A stretch of 21,462 bases of DNA. Source: Bacteroidales bacterium. Its GTDB lineage: Bacteria; Bacteroidota; Bacteroidia; Bacteroidales; UBA932. The notes beneath the pieces are model-generated. The model searched no databases. It was given only the letters and a program-made list of their open reading frames with translations, and was not told the origin of the DNA. This document shows positions 1-7,876 of this stretch, one piece after another. Within the stretch, counting starts at the first letter, position 1. The number at the start of each line of letters is the position of its first letter. The stretch lies in contig JABUTQ010000324.1 in the NCBI GenBank assembly GCA_021443605.1, forward strand, positions 1-21,462, read 5' to 3'. The position numbers and the translations under genes are program-made.

Positions 1-38
1 ATGACGCGCTGATGCGACTTTGTTACTTCTGAACGAAT

Positions 39-1139
39 TTAGAACAGCCTCGGCATCAGCGCATTGAGGTCGCGGCGCCAAGTAGTCCAAGAGTGTCCAA
101 AATCTCCCTCGAGGTTGAGATACTTCTCGTATTTCACGCCATTTGCATCAAATCCCTCTTTGAGAGTATAAAGACAATTGTAGTATGCGATATCGCTCTT
201 GCCGCCTTGGCTGAAAACGCAGAGTTTCACCTTCTTGTTGAAATCGGCAGCAATCTCTTTCAGACGTGCAGCCTTCACTTCCATAGTCTTGGGGTCGTTT
301 TCAAACCAGCCGGCGCTCATCACCCAGAAATAAGAGAACTTGTCGTAGTGCAAAAGCATAGTCTCCATGGTCTCGAGGCCACCCATTGAAAGACCTGCAA
401 GGGCACGGTTAGCCGAGCCGGTCTTCACATTGTAATTATCTTCTATATAAGGGATTATGCAATCTACAAGGTCATCCACGAAATCCATTGTTGGCACGCT
501 ACCATTTGGCATTACCACGATGCAGGGCTTCATCTTTCCCTCTGCCATAAGATTGTCGAGGATATCGCCTGCGGCACCTGCAGTGCTCCAGGACATATCA
601 TTGTCACCACCACCATGGATAAGATAGAGCACGGGGAGTTTCATCTTCCCTTTCTCATATCCTGCCGGTGTCCAGATATGCATCCTGCGGGTGGTGTTGA
701 ATTTTGAACTGTAATAGAAGCGTTGTGCCACAGAGCCGTGGGGAACATTCTTCTTTGCAAAGAACTCGTCTCCCTTGGGGGCGATTGTGGCGATAGAAGT
801 AGTTTCAAGTGAAAGGGACGAACGGGGGTCTATAACCTTCACGCCGTCAACTACATAACTATAACGATATACGCCCGGCTCAGGTTTTGGAACAATAAAT
901 GACCATACGCCGTCCTTTTCAAAAGACTTTATCTGAGTGCCCCACGGCATAATGTCGCCGGTGAGGGATACCTTGCGGGCCTTGGGTGCATATATGCTGA
1001 AAACCGCATCTCCGTTTTCAAGAATTCTGACAGGAGTGAGGGTGTCTCCCGGTGTGCGGGGGCGACCAAATTGTGCAGATGCATTTATGCTGCTGATAGT
1101 GAGCAGACAAACCAATAAAGTGATTAATCTTGTTTTCAT
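39..1139 (-). CDS. CE1-type esterase with N-terminal early-set (CBM48/E_set-like) domain
   Basis: This is a 366-residue secreted alpha/beta-hydrolase of the putative esterase family, which includes feruloyl and acetyl-xylan esterases. A signal peptide covers about residues 1-22 (hydrophobic core, then NASA-Q). Residues about 40-115 look like the beta-sandwich early-set domain often fused to such esterases (FSIYAPKARKVSLTGD, YRYSYVVDG). The hydrolase domain follows from about 135. It shows an oxyanion-type IHGGG (174-178), the nucleophile elbow GLSMGG with Ser251, and a late GDFGHSW with the probable catalytic His349; Asp316 is a possible third triad member. Its start lies 63 bp downstream of the GH3 stop on the same strand, so the two may be co-transcribed and act on the same glycan. 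By family knowledge it would cleave ester side groups (acetyl or hydroxycinnamoyl); the exact substrate is not visible. No promoter match was found directly upstream. Confidence 0.9.
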   Translation of the reverse strand: MKTRLITLLVCLLTISSINASAQFGRPRTPGDTLTPVRILENGDAVFSIYAPKARKVSLTGDIMPWGTQIKSFEKDGVWSFIVPKPEPGVYRYSYVVDGVKVIDPRSSLSLETTSIATIAPKGDEFFAKKNVPHGSVAQRFYYSSKFNTTRRMHIWTPAGYEKGKMKLPVLYLIHGGGDNDMSWSTAGAAGDILDNLMAEGKMKPCIVVMPNGSVPTMDFVDDLVDCIIPYIEDNYNVKTGSANRALAGLSMGGLETMETMLLHYDKFSYFWVMSAGWFENDPKTMEVKAARLKEIAADFNKKVKLCVFSQGGKSDIAYYNCLYTLKEGFDANGVKYEKYLNLEGDFGHSWTTWRRDLNALMPRLF

Positions 1140-1163
1140 AGTTCAGTAATGATGTTGGAGTTG

Positions 1164-1188
1164 AAAAACGGGCGCCTTGCGACGCCCG
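1164..1188 (-). terminator. Terminator-like hairpin between GH3 and the esterase
   Basis: Read on the minus strand, CGGGCG (1183-1188) pairs with CGCCCG (1169-1174) around an 8-nt loop and is followed directly by five T (1164-1168). This is a compact intrinsic-terminator shape. It lies just after the GH3 stop and only 25 bp before the esterase start, so it probably lowers rather than abolishes esterase expression unless the esterase has an unseen promoter. Confidence 0.6.
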
Positions 1189-1202
1189 ATTATAATATTT
1201 AG

Positions 1203-3476
1203 TTAGATTTTAACTGTAGCGCTCAGCTTGGTATCTGCCGAAGAGCCTCCGACCAGAATCTCTATCGTTCCGTTTTCAAGCTGCCAGCTGTTGCTCTTCA
1301 CATCCCAGTAACGAAGGCTCTCAACCGGCACTTCAAGAGTGACAACTTTTGTCTCTCCCGGGGCAAGGGTGATGCGGTCGAATGCCTTGAGCTCCTTGTA
1401 AGGCCACTCAACCTTTGCATCAACACGGTGAACATAGAGCTGTGCAACTTCGTCAGCTTCCATATCTCCCTCGTTCTTGAGGTTGAACGATACTTTTATC
1501 GTGCCGTTTTCCTTGTAAGAGTTCTTATCTGTCTTGATGTCTGAATATGAGAAATTTACGTAAGACAATCCATATCCGAACGGATAGAGAGGCTCAACTT
1601 TCTTGGTATCGAACCAACGATATCCCACGAGCATTCCTTCTGAGTAATTTGCATCAGGAGCGGCAGGGCGGCGGAAAGCTCTCTGTCCCTGAATGTCCTG
1701 ACGATACTGATTTCCGAAAAGGTCGCCTTCAACCTCTGATTTCTGCGGGAAGTTTCCGAGGGCAAATGCGGGGCTGTCTTCAAGCTTCTGAGGGAAAGTG
1801 AAAGGAAGTTTTCCGGAAGGAGCGATGTTTCCGAAAAGAACGTCGGCAAGTGCGTGACCACCTTCCATACCATTCCACCATCCCTGAACGATTGCCTTAG
1901 AGTATTTTACAACTTCGCGAAGATCGCAAGGACCACCTGAAATCACAACTGTGATGAGGTTTGAGTTTGCCTTTGAGAGGGCTTTCACGATTTCGTTCTG
2001 TCCAACGGGGAGGTCGATGTTTTCACGGTCTGATCCTTCAGATTCGATATTCTTGTTTGTTCCTGCAAAGAAGATAACCACGTCTGCAGCTTCTGCAGCT
2101 GATACAGCCTCTTCAAGGAGCTTCGGATCTGCAGGCTCGTTTGATTCAAGTGCGAGATCTTCTGCAGCTGCAGCATTTCCTCCGCGCATCATCATCCAGC
2201 GACCGAACATTCCCATATAGTTCTTGTAACCTTTTACGTATGTCACTTCAACATCGCTGCCCACTTCGTTGAGGATACCCTTGAGAGGGGTGATTTCGTA
2301 GAGAGTCTTGACTCCTGCACCCATTCCACCGGCTGCCGTTGAAGCTGTGGCGTTAAGACCTACAACTGCTATCTTCTTGATATTCTTTTTGTTGATAGGG
2401 AGCATTGCTCCTTCGTTCTTCAAAAGGACGATAGATTTCTTGGCAACTTCGTAAGTGATTCCCTGGCCAAATGCGTCTGAAGGATTTGCCTTGTTACACT
2501 GATCTTCGGGAATTGCCTCAATTGCAAACCTCACGCGAAGGATTTCGCGAACCTTGCGGTCGATAACCTCCATAGAGACCTTGCCCGCTTTTACTGAATC
2601 GATGAGGGCGGGGCCGAGGTACTGGCTGCCGGTCATCTGTACGTTGAGGCCGTAGAGAGCCGCACCCATTGTGCTGTGTGTGCCGCCCCAATCGGAAACT
2701 GTGAAGCCGTTGAATCCCCATTCATCGCGGAGAATCTCGTTGTTAAGGTGCTCGTTTTCACTGCAATATGCACCGTTAACCTTGTTGTAGGCGGTCATCA
2801 CTGTCATTGCGCCACCTTCCCTTACAGCCATTTCAAACGGCTTGAGGTAAATTTCGCGGAGGGTACGCTCGTCAATTACGGCATTTACCGTACCGCGGTT
2901 TGTCTCCTGATTATTCACTGCATAGTGCTTGAGGCTCACTGCAGTTCCCATATCCTGTGCTCCTTTCGTATATTCTGTTGCCAGAACGCCATTGAGGAGG
3001 GGATCCTCGCTGAAATATTCGTAAGAACGACCGCCAACTGGGAGCCTCTGAATGTTCATAGCAGGACCGAGGATGACATCCTTGCCGCGAAGCCTCCATT
3101 CATATCCGAGGCCTTGTCCGTATTTATATGCGAGTTTTGCAGACCAAGTGGCGGCAAGCGCGCTTCCTGTAGGGAAGTAAGATGCAGAGTCTGTTGTCCA
3201 TCCTGCAGATTGGAATCCGTTTGGAACACCCTCTTCGCGACATCCGAAAGGACCGTCGGCATACTTTATGTCCTGAATACCGAGACGGGGGACACCTTCG
3301 CTCGACATATTTGTCTTGCTGTGCATCATTTCCACTTTCTCTTCGAGTGACATCTGTGCAATGATCTCATTGATTTTGGCATCGTTTACAGCCAATTTCT
3401 CTTGAGGAGTGAGCTGCTTGCATCCGCTACACATTATCGTAGCGGCGACAGCGGTCATTAAAACTAGCTTTTTCAT
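1203..3476 (-). CDS. Glycoside hydrolase family 3 beta-glycosidase, lipoprotein
   Basis: A 757-residue GH3 enzyme that would release terminal beta-linked sugars (beta-glucosidase or beta-xylosidase type) from oligosaccharides. I chose the ATG at 3476 over an in-frame ATG 17 codons upstream. The later start opens directly with a lipoprotein signal (MKKLVLMTAVAA..., Cys19 after C-S-G), while the longer form puts 17 unlikely residues before it. GH3 signatures are present: substrate-binding KHYAVNN (183-189), GRSYEYFSEDP (about 149-159), and the nucleophile Asp262 in TVSDWGG. The C-terminal sandwich domain carries ESEGSDR, and a fibronectin type III-like domain occupies about the last 100 residues after YPFGYGLSY. 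Length is normal for two-domain GH3 plus FnIII. It is divergent from the regulator at 3623 and heads a possible two-gene unit with the esterase. Sugar specificity cannot be settled from sequence. Confidence 0.95.
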   Translation of the reverse strand: MKKLVLMTAVAATIMCSGCKQLTPQEKLAVNDAKINEIIAQMSLEEKVEMMHSKTNMSSEGVPRLGIQDIKYADGPFGCREEGVPNGFQSAGWTTDSASYFPTGSALAATWSAKLAYKYGQGLGYEWRLRGKDVILGPAMNIQRLPVGGRSYEYFSEDPLLNGVLATEYTKGAQDMGTAVSLKHYAVNNQETNRGTVNAVIDERTLREIYLKPFEMAVREGGAMTVMTAYNKVNGAYCSENEHLNNEILRDEWGFNGFTVSDWGGTHSTMGAALYGLNVQMTGSQYLGPALIDSVKAGKVSMEVIDRKVREILRVRFAIEAIPEDQCNKANPSDAFGQGITYEVAKKSIVLLKNEGAMLPINKKNIKKIAVVGLNATASTAAGGMGAGVKTLYEITPLKGILNEVGSDVEVTYVKGYKNYMGMFGRWMMMRGGNAAAAEDLALESNEPADPKLLEEAVSAAEAADVVIFFAGTNKNIESEGSDRENIDLPVGQNEIVKALSKANSNLITVVISGGPCDLREVVKYSKAIVQGWWNGMEGGHALADVLFGNIAPSGKLPFTFPQKLEDSPAFALGNFPQKSEVEGDLFGNQYRQDIQGQRAFRRPAAPDANYSEGMLVGYRWFDTKKVEPLYPFGYGLSYVNFSYSDIKTDKNSYKENGTIKVSFNLKNEGDMEADEVAQLYVHRVDAKVEWPYKELKAFDRITLAPGETKVVTLEVPVESLRYWDVKSNSWQLENGTIEILVGGSSADTKLSATVKI

Positions 3477-3564
3477 GTTGATTATAGGTTTTTGAAGATT
3501 TAGCTTTAGGCGATACAAAGTTCTCATTATAATGGTTTAATAAGTTGCATTCGCGTCCAAAATT

Positions 3565-3597
3565 TTTACCAAAAGTCCACAATTATTATTACCTTTG
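3565..3597 (+). promoter_or_regulatory. Putative Bacteroidetes-type promoter of the hybrid regulator
   Basis: TACCTTTG at 3590-3597 matches the Bacteroidetes -7 element TAnnTTTG exactly. A weak -33 (TTTA, 3565-3568) lies 21 nt upstream. A start of transcription near 3604 would leave a leader of about 19 nt before the ATG at 3623. The same -7 octamer occurs upstream of the third susC. Confidence 0.45.
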
Positions 3598-3622
3598 ACT
3601 TCAGTACCATTATTTCATTACG

Positions 3623-6600
3623 ATGAGGAAGCATTTTTTCCTGTTCATATTATTGTCTGCGGCCATTTTTGCGTGTCAGCCTATTACTATATTTACCGAT
3701 TCCCATCTGCTGGTTTCCGAGAGTGAAGTGCTCCAAATGGACATCAGTTCATTGGAAGAAGACGATTTTGGGTATGTCTGGATGGGGACATCCGGGCACG
3801 GCGTAGTGCGCTTCGACGGAGAAAACTATATCAATATAATAAAGAGTGCAGACAATTCCGGCGTCTCGTCCCAATTTGTAAATGCCCTGTTCAGCGACAA
3901 AGAGGGGAGCATCTGGGTGGGGTCTACCAATGGTGTTGACAGGGTGGATACCAAAACGCTCAAAGTGTCACATTATAAAATAAACGACAAGATCGAAGAG
4001 GTCCTCACTATCTTTTCCGATAAAGAAAAGAATATTCTTGCAACTACCCGAAATGGTGTTTTCATCTTTGACAACGAAGCGAAACTCTTTAGAAAGATAA
4101 TATATTTCAGTCAAGAGGCAAATTACCTGAAAGTATATGATACCAAAGACTTCGGGATGGTAATCGTTTCCGATTATGAGGTGAGCAGATATAACAGCCA
4201 ATATACCAAGGTCGGAAGTTACGAACTCGATTTTCCTGTCAAATTCTCTGCATACGATGCCGGCAACCGTCTTTTCCTGGCAAGGCCGATGTATGAGCTG
4301 TATTGTATGGACCTGAGTAATGGAGAATTTGTCAATTTGCCAAAGGAACTTGGAGTAATTGATTGTGGTAAAGCTTTTTATGCGAAGAGTTTTGATGACG
4401 GAAGTGTCCTCTTCTTGTCTGGTCAGACGCATTGGTTCTGGAAAGACGGCACCCTGACAAGTGATGTCGAAAATGGATTTCCATATAACGCCGAGTTGTG
4501 CCACGGCTTTGTGAATGCTATATTGATAGACAGCCGCAACAATGCTTGGTTTGGTACGCACAGAGGATATATCCTCTCTTCAAGGAGAGACAGTCAGTTC
4601 TCGGGAAATGCAACTCTTACCGATTTTATCGAAGGTACAACTATTACCTGCATGACTTCCGACAGCCGCCACGTTTGGATGGTGGAGAAGTCAACGGAGT
4701 TGTACTGCTACACTTTGGGAGGTGGCAGACCTGCTCAGATTGAGATAGAAAGGCTGATTCCGTTTGGTTTCAACTATAACTCCATAGGGAGTGTAAACTA
4801 CACAAAGTCGGGGCATCTTCTTGTAAGTACAGACAACGTGGTGCTCACTTTCAAGGTAAATGAAGACGGCTCGCTTGCTTACATAAGGATGGACTCCGTA
4901 CTTCCTATTCAGACCAATCTCATTATGACAGAGGGAGTTGATGGGAAATTGTGGATAGGGGGTAGCGGCATATACACTTCAGGAGATTCTTATGTGGCCC
5001 AAGCTGTTGAGGCTCGGTTCTCTCCATCAGGAGTCTCAGCTATCTGTCCGTTGTCAAATGGCGAAATGGCATTTGCCTTCAAATATCAAGGGCTTGTTCT
5101 TTTGAATGAAAAGACCGGAGAACAACGAGTTTTGGATTTGTCAGAGCAGTATGAAGGAATCATAATCGCTTCCATATTCGAAAAGGAAGATGGGACAGTG
5201 TGGCTTGGGACAATGGCTCATGGGCTTATGGTGCTTGAGCCTAAATCTCTGATGCTCACTCTTATGGATGAATCAAGAGGTCACGGCAACATCACAAATA
5301 TATGTCAGACTGCAGAAGGAGTCATCTTCTTGAACGACGAGACGTCCCTATATAGGTTTGACGGGCGTGTGGTACGCAGGGTATGGTATGCATCAAAAGG
5401 GATTTCGCCCGTCACTTCAGCTATGGTTGCCCTTGCCGATGGAAGTGTTGTGGCCGACTTTGGTAAAGTGCTCTATTACACCGCAGACAATCAGCCTAAC
5501 AATATCCTGCCCAAGATTTCGTTGGATGTTCTGGCGTGCAACGGCGACGGCCGCAGATTGGCATATTGTGGCGGAGGGAAAATTACCCTGCCTCATAACG
5601 ACAAGAACCTGGTGCTCCGTATGGCCACCGCCACATACGGAAAGTTTAAGTCGTTCAGGTATCAATGGACAAATGACGGTACAAATTGGATTGATACCGA
5701 TGATGGTTCTTTGAACGTTTTCAATCTTGCGCGGGGCTTGCATAAATTCAATTTCAGACTTATCAATAAAGAAGGGGAAATTTTAGATAACGCACAGACG
5801 GTAAATGTTTATGTCAAAAGTCCGTGGTATGCCACAAATATTGCCTATATCATTTATATATTGACGTTTATAGGATTGATAATCACATTGGTATATGCTT
5901 TTTGGACGGCAAAGCAACACAAACTCGAAGTGGACTTGGCAAAGAAAGAGAAGGAGATGCAGGAGAGGTTGAATGTCGATAATATGGACTTCTTTGCAAA
6001 TATTTCTCACGAATTCCGTACACCTCTCACCATTATAGCGGGGGCGGCGGATGCCCTCAGCAAGACGCTGACCAAAAATCCCGACGATATTCGAATGTCG
6101 GGGATTCTCAAGCGCAACAGCACCCGTATGATCAAACTCGTGGGGCAGTTGCTCGACTTCAACAAACTCGATCACGATACTCTTTCCCTTTCCGTTTCCT
6201 TGTGTGATGCAGGCGAGATTATCGGCAACGTGGTCAGTGCCGTGTCGTTTGGCGCTGCACATAAGGGGATTTCCCTCTCTCTGAATGGCTGCGAAGAGCC
6301 TCACGTCATGTGGACCGATGCAGATAAGATTGACAAGATAATGTATAATCTCTTGTCTAATGCATTGAAATATACAGAAAAGGGGGGAGCTGTGGAGGTT
6401 TCTGTAAAACAAGTCGGCAAAGAGGATATCGTTTCGATATTTCAAGATTTGAACACCTCAGTATCAAATAATTGGCTATACGTTGCAGTTAAAGATACAG
6501 GGGTTGGAGTAGAGCCTGAAATGGCTGAAAAACTCTTCGGACGCTTTTATCGCGGTGCATCGAACAAACAGATTACCGGTACCGGAATCGGTCTCTATTA

Positions 6601-7582
6601 CATACGTAGGCTCACATTGTTGCACCACGGAGACATAAAGGTAGAATCCGAAGGAGTCGGGAAAGGTGCCACCTTTTCTTTTGCAATACCATCTGACGTA
6701 TCAGCATACAGCGACAACGAGAGGACTCCGGCAGAAGCTGCAACTCTCTATGTCCCTCCAACAGTTTCTGAAAATGAATCTGCTGAAACAGAGGTGGTTA
6801 CAGTGATCGGCCGGGATGAACAGCAATCTATGCTTCCTACGATAGTTGTAGTGGATGATGATTATGAGATGGTATACTATCTCAATACGCTGTTTACTCC
6901 CCAATATAGGTTCGTTTCCGCTTATGATGCTTCTACGGGATATAAGTTGATTCAGGAATCGGCTCCGGACATTGTAATCAGTGACGTGATGATGGCGGGG
7001 ATGGATGGTTTGGAACTCTGCCGTATAGTGCGTGAAAACGTGGCTGTAAGCCATATCCCGTTTGTCCTTCTTACGGCCAAATCCAATATTGAAGACCAGA
7101 TAAAGGGGCTCGATAGTGGGGCGGACGCCTATGTCGTCAAGCCGTTCAATCCGGATTATCTCCTTGCCTTGGTGCGCACCACCCTCGAAAACCGAGACCG
7201 CTCGCGCAAGATGGTGGGTGAGACAACCGTCAATACTCCACCGGAGGAGGTTAAGCTTTCTGTTCGCGACCGGGAACTTATGGACAAGCTCCACTCTATT
7301 ATGGAGCAGAGCCTCACCGAGAGCGAGCTTGATCTTGAAAGGGTGATGCAGGAGCTTGCTATGAGCCGCACCAAGCTCTTTTACAAGATTAAGGCCCTTA
7401 CTGGAAAGACTCCGAACGAGCTATTCAAGACTTATAAGTTGAACCGTGCGCTTGAAATGTTGAAGGAACACCGTTACAAGATTGCAGCAATCGCCGATAT
7501 GACTGGATTCAGCTCAGCTTCACACTTCACCAGAGTCTTCAAGGATCATTTCGGAGTATCTCCGAGCAAGTACGAAGAGTGA
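3623..7582 (+). CDS. Hybrid two-component system sensor/regulator (HTCS)
   Basis: A 1319-residue one-protein two-component system, the usual glycan sensor of Bacteroidetes PULs. In order it has: an N-terminal signal (1-18; a Cys at 18 makes a poor lipobox); a periplasmic beta-propeller with two-component-regulator repeats (YVWMGTSGHGVVRFDG about 51-66, SIWVGSTNG about 96-104, VWLGTMAHGL later); a Y_Y_Y domain about 660-730; one membrane helix about 738-761; HisKA with ISHEFRTPL and phosphoacceptor His796; and HATPase with N-box Asn909/Asn913, DTGVGV and GTGIGL. The receiver domain has acidic Asp1078-1080, phospho-Asp1121 in SDVMM and Lys1173. A C-terminal AraC-type double helix-turn-helix follows, about 1214-1319. 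All catalytic residues are intact. It diverges from the GH3-esterase unit and converges on SusC1/SusD1, so either may be its regulon; which one is inference. Confidence 0.97.
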   Translation: MRKHFFLFILLSAAIFACQPITIFTDSHLLVSESEVLQMDISSLEEDDFGYVWMGTSGHGVVRFDGENYINIIKSADNSGVSSQFVNALFSDKEGSIWVGSTNGVDRVDTKTLKVSHYKINDKIEEVLTIFSDKEKNILATTRNGVFIFDNEAKLFRKIIYFSQEANYLKVYDTKDFGMVIVSDYEVSRYNSQYTKVGSYELDFPVKFSAYDAGNRLFLARPMYELYCMDLSNGEFVNLPKELGVIDCGKAFYAKSFDDGSVLFLSGQTHWFWKDGTLTSDVENGFPYNAELCHGFVNAILIDSRNNAWFGTHRGYILSSRRDSQFSGNATLTDFIEGTTITCMTSDSRHVWMVEKSTELYCYTLGGGRPAQIEIERLIPFGFNYNSIGSVNYTKSGHLLVSTDNVVLTFKVNEDGSLAYIRMDSVLPIQTNLIMTEGVDGKLWIGGSGIYTSGDSYVAQAVEARFSPSGVSAICPLSNGEMAFAFKYQGLVLLNEKTGEQRVLDLSEQYEGIIIASIFEKEDGTVWLGTMAHGLMVLEPKSLMLTLMDESRGHGNITNICQTAEGVIFLNDETSLYRFDGRVVRRVWYASKGISPVTSAMVALADGSVVADFGKVLYYTADNQPNNILPKISLDVLACNGDGRRLAYCGGGKITLPHNDKNLVLRMATATYGKFKSFRYQWTNDGTNWIDTDDGSLNVFNLARGLHKFNFRLINKEGEILDNAQTVNVYVKSPWYATNIAYIIYILTFIGLIITLVYAFWTAKQHKLEVDLAKKEKEMQERLNVDNMDFFANISHEFRTPLTIIAGAADALSKTLTKNPDDIRMSGILKRNSTRMIKLVGQLLDFNKLDHDTLSLSVSLCDAGEIIGNVVSAVSFGAAHKGISLSLNGCEEPHVMWTDADKIDKIMYNLLSNALKYTEKGGAVEVSVKQVGKEDIVSIFQDLNTSVSNNWLYVAVKDTGVGVEPEMAEKLFGRFYRGASNKQITGTGIGLYYIRRLTLLHHGDIKVESEGVGKGATFSFAIPSDVSAYSDNERTPAEAATLYVPPTVSENESAETEVVTVIGRDEQQSMLPTIVVVDDDYEMVYYLNTLFTPQYRFVSAYDASTGYKLIQESAPDIVISDVMMAGMDGLELCRIVRENVAVSHIPFVLLTAKSNIEDQIKGLDSGADAYVVKPFNPDYLLALVRTTLENRDRSRKMVGETTVNTPPEEVKLSVRDRELMDKLHSIMEQSLTESELDLERVMQELAMSRTKLFYKIKALTGKTPNELFKTYKLNRALEMLKEHRYKIAAIADMTGFSSASHFTRVFKDHFGVSPSKYEE

Positions 7583-7597
7583 TGGAAGTTCGGGGAG

Positions 7598-7623
7598 ATT
7601 CTTCGGGCTAAAGCCCTCAGAAT
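7598..7623. repeat. Imperfect palindrome heading the tandem array
   Basis: ATTCTTCGGGCT (7598-7609) and AGCCCTCAGAAT (7612-7623) are reverse complements except for two central positions, around an AA loop. The right arm runs into the first 16-bp unit. There is no T-tract on either side, so it does not look like a terminator. It resembles short interspersed palindromes of the ATTCTTCG...CAGAATGAC kind seen between genes in many bacteria; that comparison is from memory. It lies 16 bp after the regulator stop codon. Confidence 0.6.
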
Positions 7624-7827
7624 GACGGTAAAACATGATGAAGGTAAAACATGATGACGGCAAAACATGATGACGGCAAAATAGGATGAGGGTAAAACAT
7701 GGTGACGGCAAAACATGATGACGGCAAAATAGGATGACGGCAAAACATGATGACGGCAAAGCAGGATGACGGGAAAATAGAATGAGGGCAAAACAGAATG
7801 ACGGCAAAATAGGATGATGGTAAACAG
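7621..7827. repeat. Tandem repeat, thirteen 16-bp units
   Basis: Twelve 16-bp units and a final 15-bp unit follow without gaps. The consensus is GATGACGGCAAAACAT. Variation is concentrated at the unit start (G/A), the sixth base, the ninth base (C/T), and the last four bases (ACAT, ATAG or ACAG). Units ending ATAG recur, which suggests duplications of two or more units at once. Because 16 is not a multiple of 3, the open frames across it on the minus strand (repeating HHVLPSS-like peptides) are most likely a by-product and are not called as genes. It lies between convergent genes, where expansion and contraction by slippage would be tolerated. Confidence 0.9.
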
Positions 7828-7853
7828 AAGGGGCGACCAGTTTTGGCCGCCCC
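7820..7853 (-). terminator. Putative intrinsic terminator after SusC1/SusD1
   Basis: GGGGCG (7830-7835) pairs with CGCCCC (7848-7853), and CCA (7837-7839) with TGG (7844-7846) across one A/C mismatch, with a 4-nt loop. On the minus strand it lies 23 bp after the SusD1 stop and is followed by TTCTGTTTA, a fair but broken T-tract. It could also stop transcripts coming from the regulator, though the plus-strand tail (TTAAAAA) is not U-rich. Confidence 0.55.
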
Positions 7854-7876
7854 TTAAAAATCACAGGATTAAAGGA

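Noticed and set aside
2676..3350. 224-codon open frame antisense to GH3
   Set aside because: It lies wholly within the well-supported GH3 gene, shows no recognisable domain, and has the composition expected of a shadow frame.
3477..3527. Upstream in-frame ATG of GH3 at 3527
   Set aside because: It would place 17 residues before a complete lipoprotein signal peptide; the ATG at 3476 is the natural start.
5783..6445. 220-codon open frame antisense to the regulator kinase domain
   Set aside because: It overlaps conserved HisKA/HATPase coding sequence and has no family features.
7621..7827. CRISPR array
   Set aside because: The units are 16 bp and contiguous with no spacers, and no cas genes are present.
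7520..7864. Open frame on the minus strand encoding a repetitive HHVLPSS-type peptide
   Set aside because: It is the translation of the 16-bp tandem array and runs into the 3' end of the regulator gene; no start signal supports it.
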